Assembly (NCBI RefSeq): GCF_003576645.1
Contig: NC_044917.1
Location: 14,905,646 to 14,969,645 of the forward strand
Origin: Ipomoea triloba
Lineage: Eukaryota; Streptophyta; Magnoliopsida; Solanales; Convolvulaceae
DNA: 64,000 nt
Direction of reading: 5' to 3'
Made by a program: the position numbers and the translations under genes. Every line of letters starts with the position of its first letter. Position 1 is the first letter of the stretch. The notes beneath the pieces were generated by a model that saw nothing but the letters and a program-made list of their open reading frames with translations, was not told where the DNA came from and did not search any database. Of the stretch, positions 43,436-55,566 are shown piece by piece.

Positions 43436-44738
43436 TGTTGGAAAATTGCACTAAAAATGGCATTTTAAGTGGCCATTTTTGGTATAAATATATGTGGGGT
43501 CCACTCCCGATTTGGGTCGGGTCAAAGTGGATTCGAGTTCTTCGTAGTTAGACGAAGAGATCGACATATTATACGCTCAAAATGGATAATGGGTGAATGA
43601 GAAATTGATTCTCAAAGTAGACCCATTTGAAATGGAATTTGGGTGGGAAAATAAGTTTATGTAGCTTTTGTCCCACATTGGTTGGGAATGAACATTTGCC
43701 CCATTATATATACAAGAGTCTTTTTATAACTAAGTAACTTGTATAGCATAGATGCTCTCTCTCGCGCGCAGGGGGGGGGTGCAAATCAAATCCCAAACTG
43801 AGCCTCGTCCGAGACATCAAACGAACTGACCTCTCAAAGAAGTAGTTCGATGTCTCGTGCGAGTGCGATGTCGCGCGACCGGTACGATGTCTCGAAGGTT
43901 TCTTCGACCCGAACCAAACCAAAAGATCCAAAATGGATCTTGTTCTATCCTTGATACAGATAGAGGAGGATTTATTCAATCACATAGTTTGGGCTCCTAG
44001 AATATGGCGCCTTGATTGTATCGAATGGCCAATGAATTGGGATTTGGAAATTGGTAATAATCAATTAAGTAACAAGTTCAATCCTTTTTTATTTGTTTTC
44101 AAGGAAGACGGTACGAGGTCTCGAAGGTACGCGGACTGGAACGACGTCTCGTACCGCGACTCCGGTGACCTCTCTCAACAGCGACCTTTCAGAGTTTATT
44201 TCTTATTTAAATGGATTAGTAGTGGGTGTAAATAGGTTGCTAGTGGGTGGAGGTTACACATGGGAATTAAATGCCAGATTCAATGCAAATATCCCATCCT
44301 TCACTATATATTTCGTTGGTGAGCAGCAGATTTGTAAGATGAACAAGCATCACAGAACACACAAAACACTTTCTCTCCTCAAAACTCTGCTCATCCATTC
44401 TTTCAAGCCATCTACGTTTCATCCCACATTTTAGTTCGCCGGGCTCCAAGTTTGTGTGCTCAAACGCAGGAGTCGTAGTACGTTTTATCCTGGGAAACCT
44501 AAGCCGCAACGCTCCAGCACCCCATGAGGCGGTAAATAAGGTTTTAAGGACAGTGGCAACATGACTCGTGCTTCCAACCACCCCGAAGTTCATACAGTTC
44601 AACACACTCAACGTCTAGGTTTATTCAACCTCGTGTGGTTTTATTTCTTGGATGTAATCAATCCTTCGTGGTATTTATTTATTATTATTCGTTGTATTTT
44701 CCATTTTCTTATTGAATTTCGAGAATTAGATTCCTACA
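43436..44738 (+). mobile_element. solo LTR nested in the Athila-like left LTR
   Basis: 1303 bp from TGTTGGAAAATTGCAC to AGATTCCTACA, flanked by the perfect 5-bp duplication ATTTG (43431-43435 and 44739-44743). TATATATAC near 43702-43711 follows CCCACATTGGTTGGGAATG, a common U3-to-TATA arrangement of copia-type LTRs. Reading frames of about 60-114 codons inside it show no retroviral motif. It contains repeated GTCTCG/CGATGTCTCG motifs (about 43805-44150). Confidence 0.9.
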
Positions 44739-44794
44739 ATTTGGTGTGAGGATACCCTCTCACACAAATCTCATCCAAAATATTATTCATCAAA

Positions 44795-44811
44795 TGGCGT
44801 CATTGCTAGGG
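44795..44811 (+). promoter_or_regulatory. Athila-like primer binding site
   Basis: TGGCGTCATTGCTAGGG resembles the Athila-type tRNA-Asp complement TGGCGCCGTTGCCGGGG, with several transitions. It lies two bases after the LTR end CATCA. Confidence 0.75.
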
Positions 44812-44949
44812 TTTGGTAGCGGTTTTTGAGCTTTTGTTTTTGTCTCAACATAAGGGAAATCTCTTCTAGGAGAGCCTACTCTTTTTTTTTCTTTGTTTGA
44901 CTTGTGCATTTTTTGTTTTTGTTATCTAACTTGGCTTTGTTTCTTGTCT

Positions 44950-45773
44950 TGTATGCAACTTAAGAGCAAGGGACATCAAGGACTTCTATCCCTTAGCCTG
45001 ACATTAATCTAGCAAAGAAGAAAGGGAATAAGAACAATGAGACACCAATAATTCTTGAAGAAGTTCTACCCAATTTCTAAGACTCAAAAGATGAGGATAA
45101 CAATTCAAAATTTGTAAGCAACTACCAAATGGATCTCTAACCGGTCTCAAAAGAGATTCAAGGAGCTTAGAAGACAATGCTCACATCATGGTATTCATGG
45201 TTGGGACTTGATGATGGCTTTTATGAATGGTTGTTTAATACTTCAAAGATCTTGGTAGATACTTCGTTGGGTGGATCATTTACGATCTTAGACCCAATGC
45301 AAGTCGAAGAACTTTTATAGAAAATTGCTATGAATGGCTCAACATGGTATTCGAATAAATCTTCACAAAGGCTTGAAGGAGGCATTTATAAAGTAGATCA
45401 ATTATCTAATTTATCAGCTAAAGTTGATAATGTTGCAACTATGGTGCAAAAGCTTGCTCAAATTACTATTCAAAATCAAAATGTGAGATATGCTTTTACT
45501 CCATCTACACCTTCAAGACCAATCATGATGTGTGATCTTTTGGGTGGTGGAAGACATAATTTGAGAGAGTGTCATAATGATGATACAAGTTCTCAATCTT
45601 CCATGGAACACATTAATTTGGTGGGTACAATAGATCACGATAATTCTTTCAACCTCAGAGCCTACAATCATAATGCCACAAGGAACCACTTTGATTTTTC
45701 ATGGAGCAACCCAATGGGGGTAATAAATCCTCAAAACTTTGCAAATAGGGGATCACCACCAAGTTTTCATGGG
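44950..45773 (+). pseudogene. Athila-like gag, N-terminal part (broken)
   Basis: A stretch around 45190-45330 (YHGIHGWDLMMAF-like, FYEWLFNTSKIL-like in shifted frames) leads into the 148-codon frame at 45330-45776. This has GGIYKVDQLSNLSAKVDN, CDLLGGGRHNLRECHND and WSNPMGVINPQNFANR. These are gag motifs of Athila-type gypsy elements, including the degenerate zinc knuckle; its expected first cysteine is CDLLGGGRH here. The 1.3 kb repeat cuts it at 45774 and gag resumes at 47072. Confidence 0.8.
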
Positions 45774-47071
45774 TGATAAGACTCCGAGATACCCTTATTT
45801 CAGGCATATTTTAGGGTGTTTTATCGCGTCTATAGCATCCTTACTTGGTAAATTATGTTCGTAAATGCTTGAAAATCACTAACTGATGCGCAGAAGCTAC
45901 TTTTAGCTTAAAAGAAGTAAAACAGGAGCCCCGGGAGCAAATAAGACCAAAAGATGAGCTTAAAGAGCAAACCAAGCAAGAGCGGAGCCCCGGATGACCA
46001 AACTGGAGGGCCACACGCGTGTGAGCATGCGTGAAAACTTTCCAGTAGCTTCCCACGCACGCTCACACGCGTGTGAGAGGCGTGGAGACGGTGATGCGCG
46101 AATTTCAGCTAGGGTTGTCATTTCGGAGACTATTTAAACCCCTTTGATGAATTTTCAGAGGAGGTTCCCAGAAAATTAGTGTTTCTTTTCTTAGTTTTTC
46201 CTTTGGAGAACTTTCTCCATTTTTCTTAGTTTTTTAGATTAGATCAATCTCCATTGTAGCAAGACAACAAGCTTGGATTGAAGATCTTCTTCTCTCTAGG
46301 TGATCTCTATTTCATTTCTATAATTTTAGCTATCTTGTTCTTGGATTAAATTAGCTTTTGCTTGAATTTCATATTATGAGTAGCTAGTTTAGTCTAGGGA
46401 TTTGGATTGTGTGATTGAATATTGCTTGTGTGATGATCTTATTTCTATATCTTGGATCTATGAGTTTGTGTTGATGGATTATCTATTCTTGTCTATTGAT
46501 TGTTGTTTTGATGAGATCTTGTTTGGATTTGGCCAATCTAGATGAGAGATTGAGCTCTTGACTCTTTCATGTCTTTGATTAGAGTTAGGATTTGAAGCTT
46601 GACACAATCATAGTTCCTATGGACTTCTTAAGAATAGTAGGATAGTGTGTAGCTTAAGTGTTTGATGGAATTCTTCTTAGAACTTTGGATGCTTGAAGGC
46701 ACTCCTAAGTTAAAGAAGTCTTAGTACACAAAGGTGGAAAAGGACTAAGACAACACACTCTTGAATAGACAATATCCTAGCAATCCTAATCCATGACCTT
46801 AGACACTCCACTATGCAATATCCATGAACACTATCTAATCCCTACCCCTTTTACATATTCACAAAATCACTTTTACTTTACTACTCTCTTGCACTCAAAC
46901 CAACCAAATGAACTACTCTCACTCACAAATCACCCTTCACCACACTCGAATCTTATGCATGGTTCAATCAAGTAAACTCCCGAACGTTTGACATACCTCC
47001 ACGTCCCTCCTTCGAGACCGACACTCGGGGAGTCATAGACTTTCCGTTTTAGCATATAGATATCTTTTGAC
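45774..47071 (+). mobile_element. 1.3 kb LTR-like dispersed repeat, copy 2
   Basis: It starts TGATAAGACTCCGAGATACC and ends near TATCTTTTGAC, nearly identical to 8679-9975 throughout. It interrupts the Athila-like gag between SPPSFHG and the NQLPHNTSFFNGQQNF continuation. The ACGCGT inverted repeat is kept at 46011-46075 and the TATA-like CTATTTAAACCCC at about 46129-46141. Confidence 0.72.
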
Positions 47072-47930
47072 GAATCAACTCCCACACAATACCTCTTTCT
47101 TCAATGGGCAACAAAATTTCATAGTAGGCCCACCATAACAATTCGGACAAAGTCAAGAATTCCAAGTCTTTCCTACTCAACCAAGGCGACCATTGCCTAC
47201 TTTGGAAGCCCCACTTTTACCAAATTGGGAAGCAATGATGGAAATAGAGTTAATACCCGATTTGGTCTCTCGACTATTAAGAATTCACCACTTTGGTTCT
47301 CGACTTCTAAACTTGCTCAATTTCATCCCCAACTATGCAATTTTTACCTAAAGTAGTCCTTTGTCCAAACCAAAATAGTCCTGGTTAGGATCATTTTGGT
47401 TAACAATTGCATAGTTGGGATGAAATTGAGAAAATTTGGAAGTCAAGGACCAAAGTGATAAAATTTTAATAGTCGAGGGATCAAATCAGGTATTAATTCG
47501 ATGGAAATGATACTCAAATCCCTATTACAAACTGAAGAGCAATTGAGATAAGTGACCAAGAAGCTAGATTGACTGAGTGATCATAACAAAATGTTAGAGA
47601 AGCAAATTGCCAACCAAGCTTCTACTTCTAGTACCAAAGTCACCAGGAAGTTGCCTGCTTGCCCTAAAAATCCAAGAGAGCATATCAACGTCATTGTGAC
47701 AAGAAGTGGCAAGAAACTAGAAGAACCACCTCTTCCGATTAAAAAGCCAAAGCCAATTGGATTATGACTTGAGAAATTGAAGAGGAAATTGGAAAAGAGG
47801 TAGCTAGCTTTCCATTTCAGTTCCAAACCAACAAACTTATGACAAAGATGATGGAGTAAAACCCAAGAGGATATATACCACCATTGCCATTTCCTCAAAA
47901 ATTACAAAAGCAAGCTAAAGATAGTAGGTG
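47072..47930 (+). pseudogene. Athila-like gag, C-terminal part (broken)
   Basis: Reading past the insertion gives NTSFFNGQQNFIVGPP, QFGQSQEFQVFPTQ and LEAPLLPNWEAMMEIE, a Gln/Pro-rich tail. After the MITE it continues with HNKMLEKQIANQASTSS and VIVTRSGKKLEEPP. The last block, with the conserved VTRSGKKL, is typical just upstream of the Athila protease. Confidence 0.8.
47246..47499. mobile_element. MULE-type foldback MITE in gag
   Basis: 254 bp. It starts AGAGTTAATACCCGATTTGG and ends with the complement AGGTATTAATTC; the arms pair over most of the length. The 9-bp duplication GATGGAAAT is perfect (47237-47245 and 47500-47508). Removing the element and one duplication restores the gag reading frame across MMEMILKSLLQ. 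Confidence 0.9.
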
Positions 47931-48660
47931 AAAGGAAATTCTCTCTTGAAAGAGAAAATTTGGTGATCAAGAAGTACTTGCAATGACATAAGAGTACCGA
48001 GCTCTAATGCATAATGAAGGAAAACTTCCTACCAAATTCAAAGATCCAAGGATTTTAAGTATTCCATGTGTAATTAATGGCTCCACTATCAATAAATCAC
48101 TTTTGATCTAGAAGTGGGTGTTAATGTAATTCCCTATCTCTTTGAAAAAAATTAAATTTTGGGGAGTCAAAGCCTGTGCGATTTACATTTCAATTTGTTG
48201 ACTGGTTAACTAAAAGTCTTATTGGAATTCTTGAGGATATCCTGGTTTAGGTGGACAAGTATTTTCTGCCTTGTGATTTCATTGTGATGGATATTAGATA
48301 GGATTCTTATATTTCAATCATATTGGGGTGACCTTTCTTGGATACAACAGGAGCTATAATTGATGCAAATAAAGGATTAATATTTTTTTTTTACTTTAAA
48401 GAAGAAAAAGTGGCATTTAATGTTCTTGATGCTAAACCTCCCGTAGTTGAAGAGTGTTATAGGATTGGTATGATTGGTAGCAAGACCTTTGAGGAAGATG
48501 ATGATCTTGATCTCTATGATGAGAGAACATTTGATGAGCATGAGAAGTTGAAGAATTTCTTGAGTGATGGAGTTGTTGATATAACACAAATGGAGAAAGG
48601 TCCCAGAGTGAAGAAGTGTGATAAAAAATCAGAATTTTTACTATTAAGATAGAGCCCTAG
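47931..48660 (+). pseudogene. Athila-like aspartic protease region (broken)
   Basis: Pieces in shifting frames read NEGKLPTKFKDP, SIPCVINGSTINKSLL and, later, FLGYNRS-like and TTGAIIDANKGLIFFF (48338 onward), then EEKVAFNVLDAK. They correspond to the Athila/Ogre gag-protease junction and protease. The 104-codon frame 48338-48652 is the part after the protease and is not a stand-alone gene. Stops and frameshifts around 48100-48330 remove any function. Confidence 0.8.
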
Positions 48661-49379
48661 TTATGCAAGCTAAAGTTAAAGACTCAATAGACGACCTAGA
48701 GTTGAAGGTCTTAATAGAGGAATATCTTATGAACTCAAAACTCGTGTTGAGAATTCCGCCAAGGCTAAAGATATGAACAACTTGTTTAATCTTGAATCTA
48801 TGATATTCTACTTTGATATTCTATCTCTTGCTTATTATGAATTACTTGTTTAATCTTGAATCTATTTGAATCTATTTCTAATTTCTATCATGATCAGGTG
48901 TGATTAGTTCTCCTTGGAGGGGGATAGGGATGTAGATAGGTTCATAAAGATGTGACTTTGAATTGGTTGATTATGAGTGATAAGACTTGGCTTTGATGAT
49001 GTTAATCTCCATGACCTTTGAGAGAGGGGATGAATTTGGATTAACCTTACTTCACTTGTGGGAAAATGAGAGATGAGATGTCAACACCAAGGTGTTTGAT
49101 TAGATGCCTCTTAGACACTCATCAGTCATGAAAATGTCCTTGTGTGTTCTAAGAATGTGCAATCACCTCGAGAAAGGCTTCCTCCCACTTAAATGGCATC
49201 CATCATCTAGTCAATTGAATCTCACTATTGATCCGAATTTGGTTACACTTCTTACACTTAATCCAAGTTCTTATTCCCCTCCGCCTTTCCTTTACTTGTT
49301 CATTTCATTCGTTACTTCTTTCCATTACTTGTATCAACCTATCTTTGTTTTGGGTAAAATTTCCAATAGTTGTTAGACA

Positions 49380-50239
49380 TGTCCAACAATAAACTTGGAC
49401 GTGTCCAAGATTTTGTGAAATTTGTTCGGCATGCTATGGGCGTGTCGAATTAATAGTTCGACACGTCAAATGCTCATGATTTTTTTCTCTATTTTGCTTA
49501 ATTTCTTTCAACATGAGTTTGACGCATTGAACGCTTCTAGTGAAAAAAAGTTCTGTTTTGGCCAAAGTTCGACATCCAACTTCTTCACTCGATGCATTAA
49601 ACTCCTTGTGTCAAGAGGATTGAACTTGTTTTAAAACATCTCTTCTTCTCTGTTTCTCCCATTTACCTACACCTTGGCCGAACACACCAATCTTCTTCCT
49701 CTTGGTTTCTTGCTCCAAAAACTCCAAGAATCACTCCAAACTCTTTCTAAGGCTTCAAGGTAACATCTTCATCCGTCTTGTCCGTCAAATACTTGGATTT
49801 TTACTCTTAACTTCACAATTTTTGTGCAAGAACCCTAACCCACGAATTTTAGGTTATTTTTATTTTTGTGAATTGAATTGTTTTGGGTTGGTGTTTAATT
49901 TCTTGATTATACTCTTGGTTGATTATATTACTTGTTTGTAATGCAATGCATTGGATTTTTGTCCAAAAATTTGGATTAAGTTATCTTTACTTATTTTTTA
50001 ACCTGAATGCTCATTATCTCATATTTTTGCCTAGTGTTAGCATTGTTCTATTTTGCAAACACGTTAGGTGGATTGTCTGATTTTGGGTCTTTGTTGTGAA
50101 GATTTAGAGAGGATTGTGATGCTTGAATTGTACTAAGTCCTCTTCTTCAAAATTATGTGTACAAACAAAGTTTTTAATTAAATGGCTAAGTGAATTCATT
50201 GACCTTTATATGCATGATTTTCAATGATTTCGAAATTAA
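49380..50239. other. unassigned LTR-like DNA
   Basis: 49380-49560 repeats TCGACACGTC / GACGTGTC motifs. 49600-49880 looks like an LTR leader (CTTCTCTGTTTCTCCC, TTCTTGCTCC, AAGGCTTCAAGGTAAC, with a possible 5' splice site). Short frames here have no recognisable domain and I do not annotate them as genes. Confidence 0.4.
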
Positions 50240-50541
50240 TTGCCTAATGTGGGATGCTCAACATTTTTTCTAGTATTTGTTTTTGAGATTAACGAGAACA
50301 ATAAACAATAACAATGGCAGAAAGTAAATAATGGGAGATTTACGTTGTCCGGCAATATGCTCACGTATATGGGAGTGAAGCTATTCTTTATTAATTGTGA
50401 TGGTGATGATAAAACATCTAGGGTTACAAGCATCATATTTATATAAAACCCTAAACATCTACAGGTACAGAAATAGCCTTGTGCTATGGGTTCGACCCGA
50501 TCCTCTGTACTCCTATTCATTATATCAAACATACTCAACGA
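50240..50541 (-). repeat. 3' LTR of a minus-strand copia remnant
   Basis: Directly after the purine-rich tract (minus strand CAAGGTGGAGATTCG), the minus strand starts near TTGAGTATGTTTGATATAAT and ends near AAAAAATGTTGAGCATCCC. A TTTATATAAATATG TATA-like box lies near 50433-50447. The partner 5' LTR is not in the window. Confidence 0.65.
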
Positions 50542-50559
50542 ATCTCCACCTTGGCGGAT

Positions 50560-52815
50560 ATGCCCCTTAAGAGAAATGACCTACCTCAAATATACACATG
50601 GATCGGGGTAATTAAGCTCATCTAGCATCTGGAAATGCTCAACAAGTCCAAACAATGTTTGAAATTATCAGTGGTAAGTGCCTTTTTCAACATGTCTGCT
50701 GCATTCTCACTGGTATGAATTTTCTGCAACAAAATCTCACCAGAAGTAACCAACTCTCTAACCTTATGAAACCGTACATCAATATGCTTGGCTTTGGCAT
50801 GATATACTTGATTTTTAACTAAAAGGACGGCACTCTAACTATCACAATGTAACTGAACTCCACCTTTCTCAATACCTAATTCCTTAATCAAACCTGAAAG
50901 CCACAAAGCCTCTTTAGCTGCCTTAGTCACAACCATGTATTCTACCTCAGTTGTAGACAAAGCTACATTAGACTAAACTGATGACCTCCAACAAACAAGA
51001 CCACCACCAAGAGTAAAGACATAACCCGTTGTAGAACGCATACATTATCTACATATCCAATGAGTACATGTTCATTCTAATGATTACCAAATACAATACC
51101 ATACCCCTATAGTGCCCTTTAAGTACCGGATAATCCACTTAACTATTTCCCAATGCTGCTTCCCAGGTTTAGACATGTACTTACTAACTTGGCTAACAAC
51201 AAGAGCTAAATTAGGTCGAGTACAAACCATCGCATACATTAAGCAACCAACTACACTGGCACTGGGAACATTTGCCATATCTTCAATCTCACTAATTATT
51301 TACGGGCACTGAATAGATGAGAGCTTAAAATGATTGGCCAAATGAGTGCTAACCAACTTAAACTTACTCATCTCAAACTTGTCAAGGACCCTTTCAATAT
51401 AACTCTATTGAGTTTACCACAAATTCCTTGCACCTCTATCCCTACAAATTTCCATGCCAATAATTTTTTATGCAACTCGTAAGTCTTTCATATCAAATTA
51501 CTAACTCAACAAAGCTTTCAATGTAGTAATATCATTTATACTCTTAGTAACAATCAACATATATAATCCACATATAGTAACAGAAAAATAAAAGAACCAT
51601 CACCAAGTCTCTTAACATAGATACAACAATCATACTCACATTGTGCGTAAAAAATTTAAATCATGTAAGAATTAAACCACGTGTACCACTACCGTGGAGC
51701 CTATATAATGACTTCTTAAGCCTAAAAACCAAAGATGCTCACTTCCGAGTTTAACAAACCCTTCAGGTTGCTTCATAAAAATATGCTCATCCAGATCACC
51801 ATGTAGAAAATCAGTCTTCTCATCCATATTCTCCAAATGCAAATCCCATATAGCTACCAAGACAATTACTAACCTGATATAAGTATGTCTAACTACAGGA
51901 GAGAAAACCTAATCATAATATATCCCCTTCTTGTTAGAAAACCCCTTTTGAAACTAACCGAGCCTTGAATATTTCTCCTTCTTTTTCTGATACTAGTGGT
52001 TTCTTCCTATAGACCCACTTACACCATATAGCCTTTTTGTCTTGAGGAAGCTAAACCAGCTCCCAAGTACAATTATGATGTAAAGACTTCATCTCCTTAA
52101 TCATACTTGCCATCCATTTATCTTTTTCCAGGCTATAAACTACCTCATGAAAGGTACTATATCATTATTACTAACAAGAAGTGCAAAAGAGACCATATTC
52201 TCAAAACCATACTGCTAGGTGGTTTGGCATTGGTATGTCTCAGTCTATCTCTGGCTAAACAATAATCCTGTAATTTCGCTAAACTCAAACATGTTGTAGA
52301 TGTGGAATTTGCAAATTCTTGAGTCTCAACCGTAGGTGGATTATATGCTCTCTCATTCAAAGGAATCCGATCTATATTTACATCAACTAGTGTATCTCAT
52401 TTCTTCGGCAAAAGCATAGAATGCTCATCAAACACTGCATCTCTATAAATCATTACCTTTTTTTGTAACAACTTATAAGATCCCAAAACTTGTACCCTTT
52501 TACACCTTTCTTGAAGCCTAGAAAGATGTATTTCTTTTCCTTTGGATTTAATTATGATCTCTCATCACTTGGAACAAAAACATTGTCAGGACAACAAAAA
52601 ACTCGTAAAGTGATCAAAACTCACAAGATTAGTTGACCAAACCTCCTCAAGAATCTTGTCACCAAGCGATGTCCGTGGTGATCTATTAATCAAATAACAT
52701 GCCATGTTCATTACTTATGCCCAAAAACACTTAGAGAGCCAACATTCAATTTGAGACACCTTGCTCTCTCAGCAATTGTCCTATTAAGCCGCTGAACAAC
52801 ACCATTTTGTTGTGT
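50560..52815 (-). pseudogene. Ty1/copia pol remnant (RNase H, RT, integrase end)
   Basis: On the minus strand from 52815 down: the end of the integrase core (QQNGVVQRLNRTIAERARCL, about 52810-52750), integrase C-terminal sequence to about 52380, RT with ENMDEKTDFLHGDL, then EHIFMKQPEGFVK (51672-51860), and VGCLMYAMVCTRPNLALVVS with WIIRYLKGT (51084-51278), the RT/RNase H connection. RNase H follows at about 51000-50700. Stops and frameshifts are frequent. Gag, protease and the integrase N-terminus are missing: copia sequence ends abruptly at about 52815, where LINE sequence begins. Confidence 0.85.
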
Positions 52816-52951
52816 TGTCTTACACACTATATAGTGCCTTTGAAATGCTTTCCCTCCTCCCCCTCTCCTTCAACTTAATGCCACAATACTCTGACCTACT
52901 CTACATATCCATAGTTGTAGACTCTGCCCACACATCCAACACCACACTCCC
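52816..52951 (-). pseudogene. LINE ORF2 fragment, downstream piece
   Basis: The minus strand continues the LINE sequence from 55567: GSVVLDVWAESTTMDM, SRSEYCGIKLKE. This is the linker between endonuclease and RT in plant L1-type LINEs. It is separated from its upstream part by the solo LTR. It ends at the copia remnant near 52815. Confidence 0.7.
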
Positions 52952-53043
52952 TATAACACCTCATAATTTCATTCTAGCCTTGAGACCGGTAATTATTTCT
53001 ACCGGGTAATTTATTTGATTTAATTGGGCTTAATCCTTCCAAT

Positions 53044-53085
<42 letters not shown>

Positions 53086-55566
53086 CCTATTCCGGATTTA
53101 ATTAATTATTCTAAAAGCCCAATTCTTGATTAAATTCTTGTAAGGGATTTCTTGAGTTAGATCCTTATATTTCTTATAAGAATGTTTTGTAAAGGCCCAA
53201 TTCCTTATACAAGAATTTAATCAAGAATTGGGCTTTTAGAATAATTAATTAAATCCGGAATAGGAAATATATATATATATATTGTTTCTAAGACATTTAA
53301 TTCCTAATCTTGTGGGCTTTTCCCCTTATTCCATGAATTCATTTACTTAAGAGATGAATCATTTGGCCCAATAATTATTCTTGTACATAGAATTGTTATA
53401 TATAAAGATTTGAGCCCATTCCTTATTAATTCTTCCACCCTAGTATATACATATATGTATATGTGTATTATGATATATATTCAAGACTTAGTATTTTCTA
53501 GAGATTCCACTCTCTCTCTTCCCCTACTCACCCTTCACGCCACTTTCAATCATTTTTTCCCTTCAAAGATTGGTCTTCATTTCATCTTCAAGATTTAAGA
53601 CCAAGATTGCTCTATTAAGATTTCTAGGGCTTGGGTAAGTGTTTATCTTTAGGAATATGTCTTGCATCATCTCATTTTCATGATCTTTATACAAGTTCTT
53701 ATGGTGTTCTTTTGGGGATCTTTTTGGGAAAAAGATGATCAAGGTGAAGGCGGTGCTTTGTAAGGTGTTTTGAAGTTTGCTTGGTTGAAGTGTGCTCCAA
53801 AAGGTAACCATCATGTCTCACAAAACCTATTTTTACACTCTTGATCTATATATACGTTTTGGTGTTAGAATCCTGAAATTTCCTTGGATTATAGCTTTGT
53901 TGATGGTCTGTGAACCTTTGTTTGTGGATTGTTGGACTTGTGTTCATCATCCTTTGTATCTAGATGTGTGTGAGTAATTCTTGTTATGGATTCCATGATT
54001 TATTGGCTTCTGAGATGTATGATTTGTGTATTCTGAGCATGGTTCGTATTCTGGAATGATTTATCGCATGATCTGTTCTGTCTGGTGTGTTGGGTTGCAC
54101 TTACGGTGCATGTTGGCAGAATAATGTGCCCCCCCAACACGTTCCGCAAGGGCATGGGCGGTAGTTGGTGGCGGAGAGCAGCGATCCGCTGATCCTTTCC
54201 GTCTGTTCGTGCGGCACAGTCCAGCGGTGCAGAGTGATCCGCTGATGTGTTCTGCCAGTTCATCTGTATTTCTGATCCAGTGTCTGTTTTTGCGATCCTT
54301 GAACTCTACTTGATTCCTTTTGACTTTGGAATGTGTACTGAACCTTTTATTGAGTATTTTCCTTGATTCTTGAGTATCTATTCATGATCTTTAGTCATCG
54401 ATCTTGATTTATTGGACTAGCATTGTTAGCTTATCCTTTGGCTATCATTCTGAGTATGTACTGTGTTTATATTTTGAAATGAACACTGTTGTTGGGTGAT
54501 TCGTTGAATGAGTCCGTGTTGTTACGTGGAGACTTTGACTCCTTACGAGTATCTCCTTATCTTGTTGAGTCTTTTGATATTCTTGTTTGGGCTTGGTTAG
54601 TGGAACTATGGTTTATTTGTGATGATATTGTTTGGGAGGGTATTGTATGCCTTCTTATTTGGGCCCGTGTGCCTCTGTAATTGGGAGTTGGGTACCTCTG
54701 TGATATGGGCTTGTATGCCTCTATATTTGGGCTTGTATGCCTCTACATTTGGGCTTGTTGCCTCCGTGTTGTGATATGGATGAGGTGGTTGTTATGGTTG
54801 TTATTGTTGTTTGGGGATGGTGGGTTGGTTCTTATCTCTAGTATGATGATAGATTGTTTTCCTTGTAATCTTTGATAGAGGTTGTACCTCCGTTGTGTTT
54901 GCTATTCCTTGATATGTCGGTTTGGTTAGTTCCCTTGTTTTCATTCTATTTGTATTATGATTCAATTGGTATCTTGTGTATAAACTTGATGTTTATGCAT
55001 TCGTGTTGGTTGTTGGTTGTGCTTGAAGAGTCTTGGTTTATTGTTTATTCAGCGTGTTATTGTTGAGTATCCGATTTAAATACTGAACAGTTCGTTGTGT
55101 GTATATTCTATATGGGTGCGTAAACCTATGTACAAGCTTACTATATATGTATGTTCTTGCGAGTGTGAATGGTGGTTGCTTAACAGTCTTTTGCTAATGG
55201 TTTCTTACATGTTTTCCAAGTATGGAGTAAGTCTAAGCGAGAGCGCGTTAGAGCTTATCTTTATGAGGCTGCTTAGACTTAGCTTATGTTGTTTAGACTT
55301 TATGTTTGGGCCTGTGAGCCTATGTTTGGATTATACACCTATGACTAGAATTCTGGTTGTTATGACAACATTTTGAGGATTTATATACTATTCAATTTGA
55401 GTTTTGGATAGCCTGTGCATCTAGGCTGTGTTTTTCTTACCTAGATGTGGCATGATACCCCTTATGTTATAAATCGCTTCCGCTATGTTGTGTTTGGTAG
55501 TTGAGATAGGCAGCTTTTATGTTTAAAGCTTCGCTATCTCGGCTTGTGAAAAGTTGGGGTGTCACA
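52952..55566. mobile_element. 2.6 kb solo LTR nested in a LINE fragment
   Basis: It begins TATAACACCTCATAATTT (TG decayed to TA) and ends GTTGGGGTGTCACA, with the perfect 5-bp duplication CTCCC at 52947-52951 and 55567-55571. The complementary ACACC/GGTGT ends are typical of some long gypsy LTRs. There is no internal retroviral coding sequence. A TATATATATAAAG-type box lies near 53397-53407. Many small plus-strand frames (54489-55376) are G/T-rich LTR sequence with TTGGGCTTGTATGCCTCT-like tandem units around 54660-54760, not genes. Confidence 0.9.
53083..53266. repeat. inverted repeat inside the solo LTR
   Basis: Arms of about 60 bp (53083-53143 and 53203-53266) are near-perfect complements around a loop of about 60 bp. 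They include TCCGGATTTAATTAATTATT and AAAGCCCAATTCTTGATT. (AT)n runs flank both sides. It may be a small foldback inserted in the LTR or an intrinsic hairpin. Confidence 0.8.

Larger units (their letters stand above)
42047..49375 (+). mobile_element. decayed Athila-like Ty3/gypsy element
   Basis: The left LTR begins TGATGAGTAT (42047) and ends ATTATTCATCA (44792). A primer site of tRNA-Asp type follows. Gag and protease remnants occupy 44950-48660, and a diverged partial right LTR spans about 48780-49375, matching 42750-43380 (GGGATAGGGATGTAGAT; TGATTAGATGCCTCTTAG). RT, RNase H and integrase are missing, so a large deletion removed most of pol and the start of the right LTR. Later insertions are a solo LTR (43436-44738), a 1.3 kb repeat (45774-47071) and a MULE MITE (47246-47499). 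Confidence 0.8.

Noticed and set aside
43933..44611. Frames of 100-114 codons on both strands
   Set aside because: They lie within the solo LTR 43436-44738 and show no domain or codon pattern of a gene.
47581..47898. A 105-codon minus-strand frame
   Set aside because: It is antisense to the Athila-like gag tail (HNKMLEKQIANQASTSS), which is the recognisable coding sense.
54489..55376. A series of plus-strand frames rich in Leu, Val and Cys
   Set aside because: They come from G/T-rich sequence of the solo LTR 52952-55566 and could be mistaken for membrane proteins. No homology or start context supports them.
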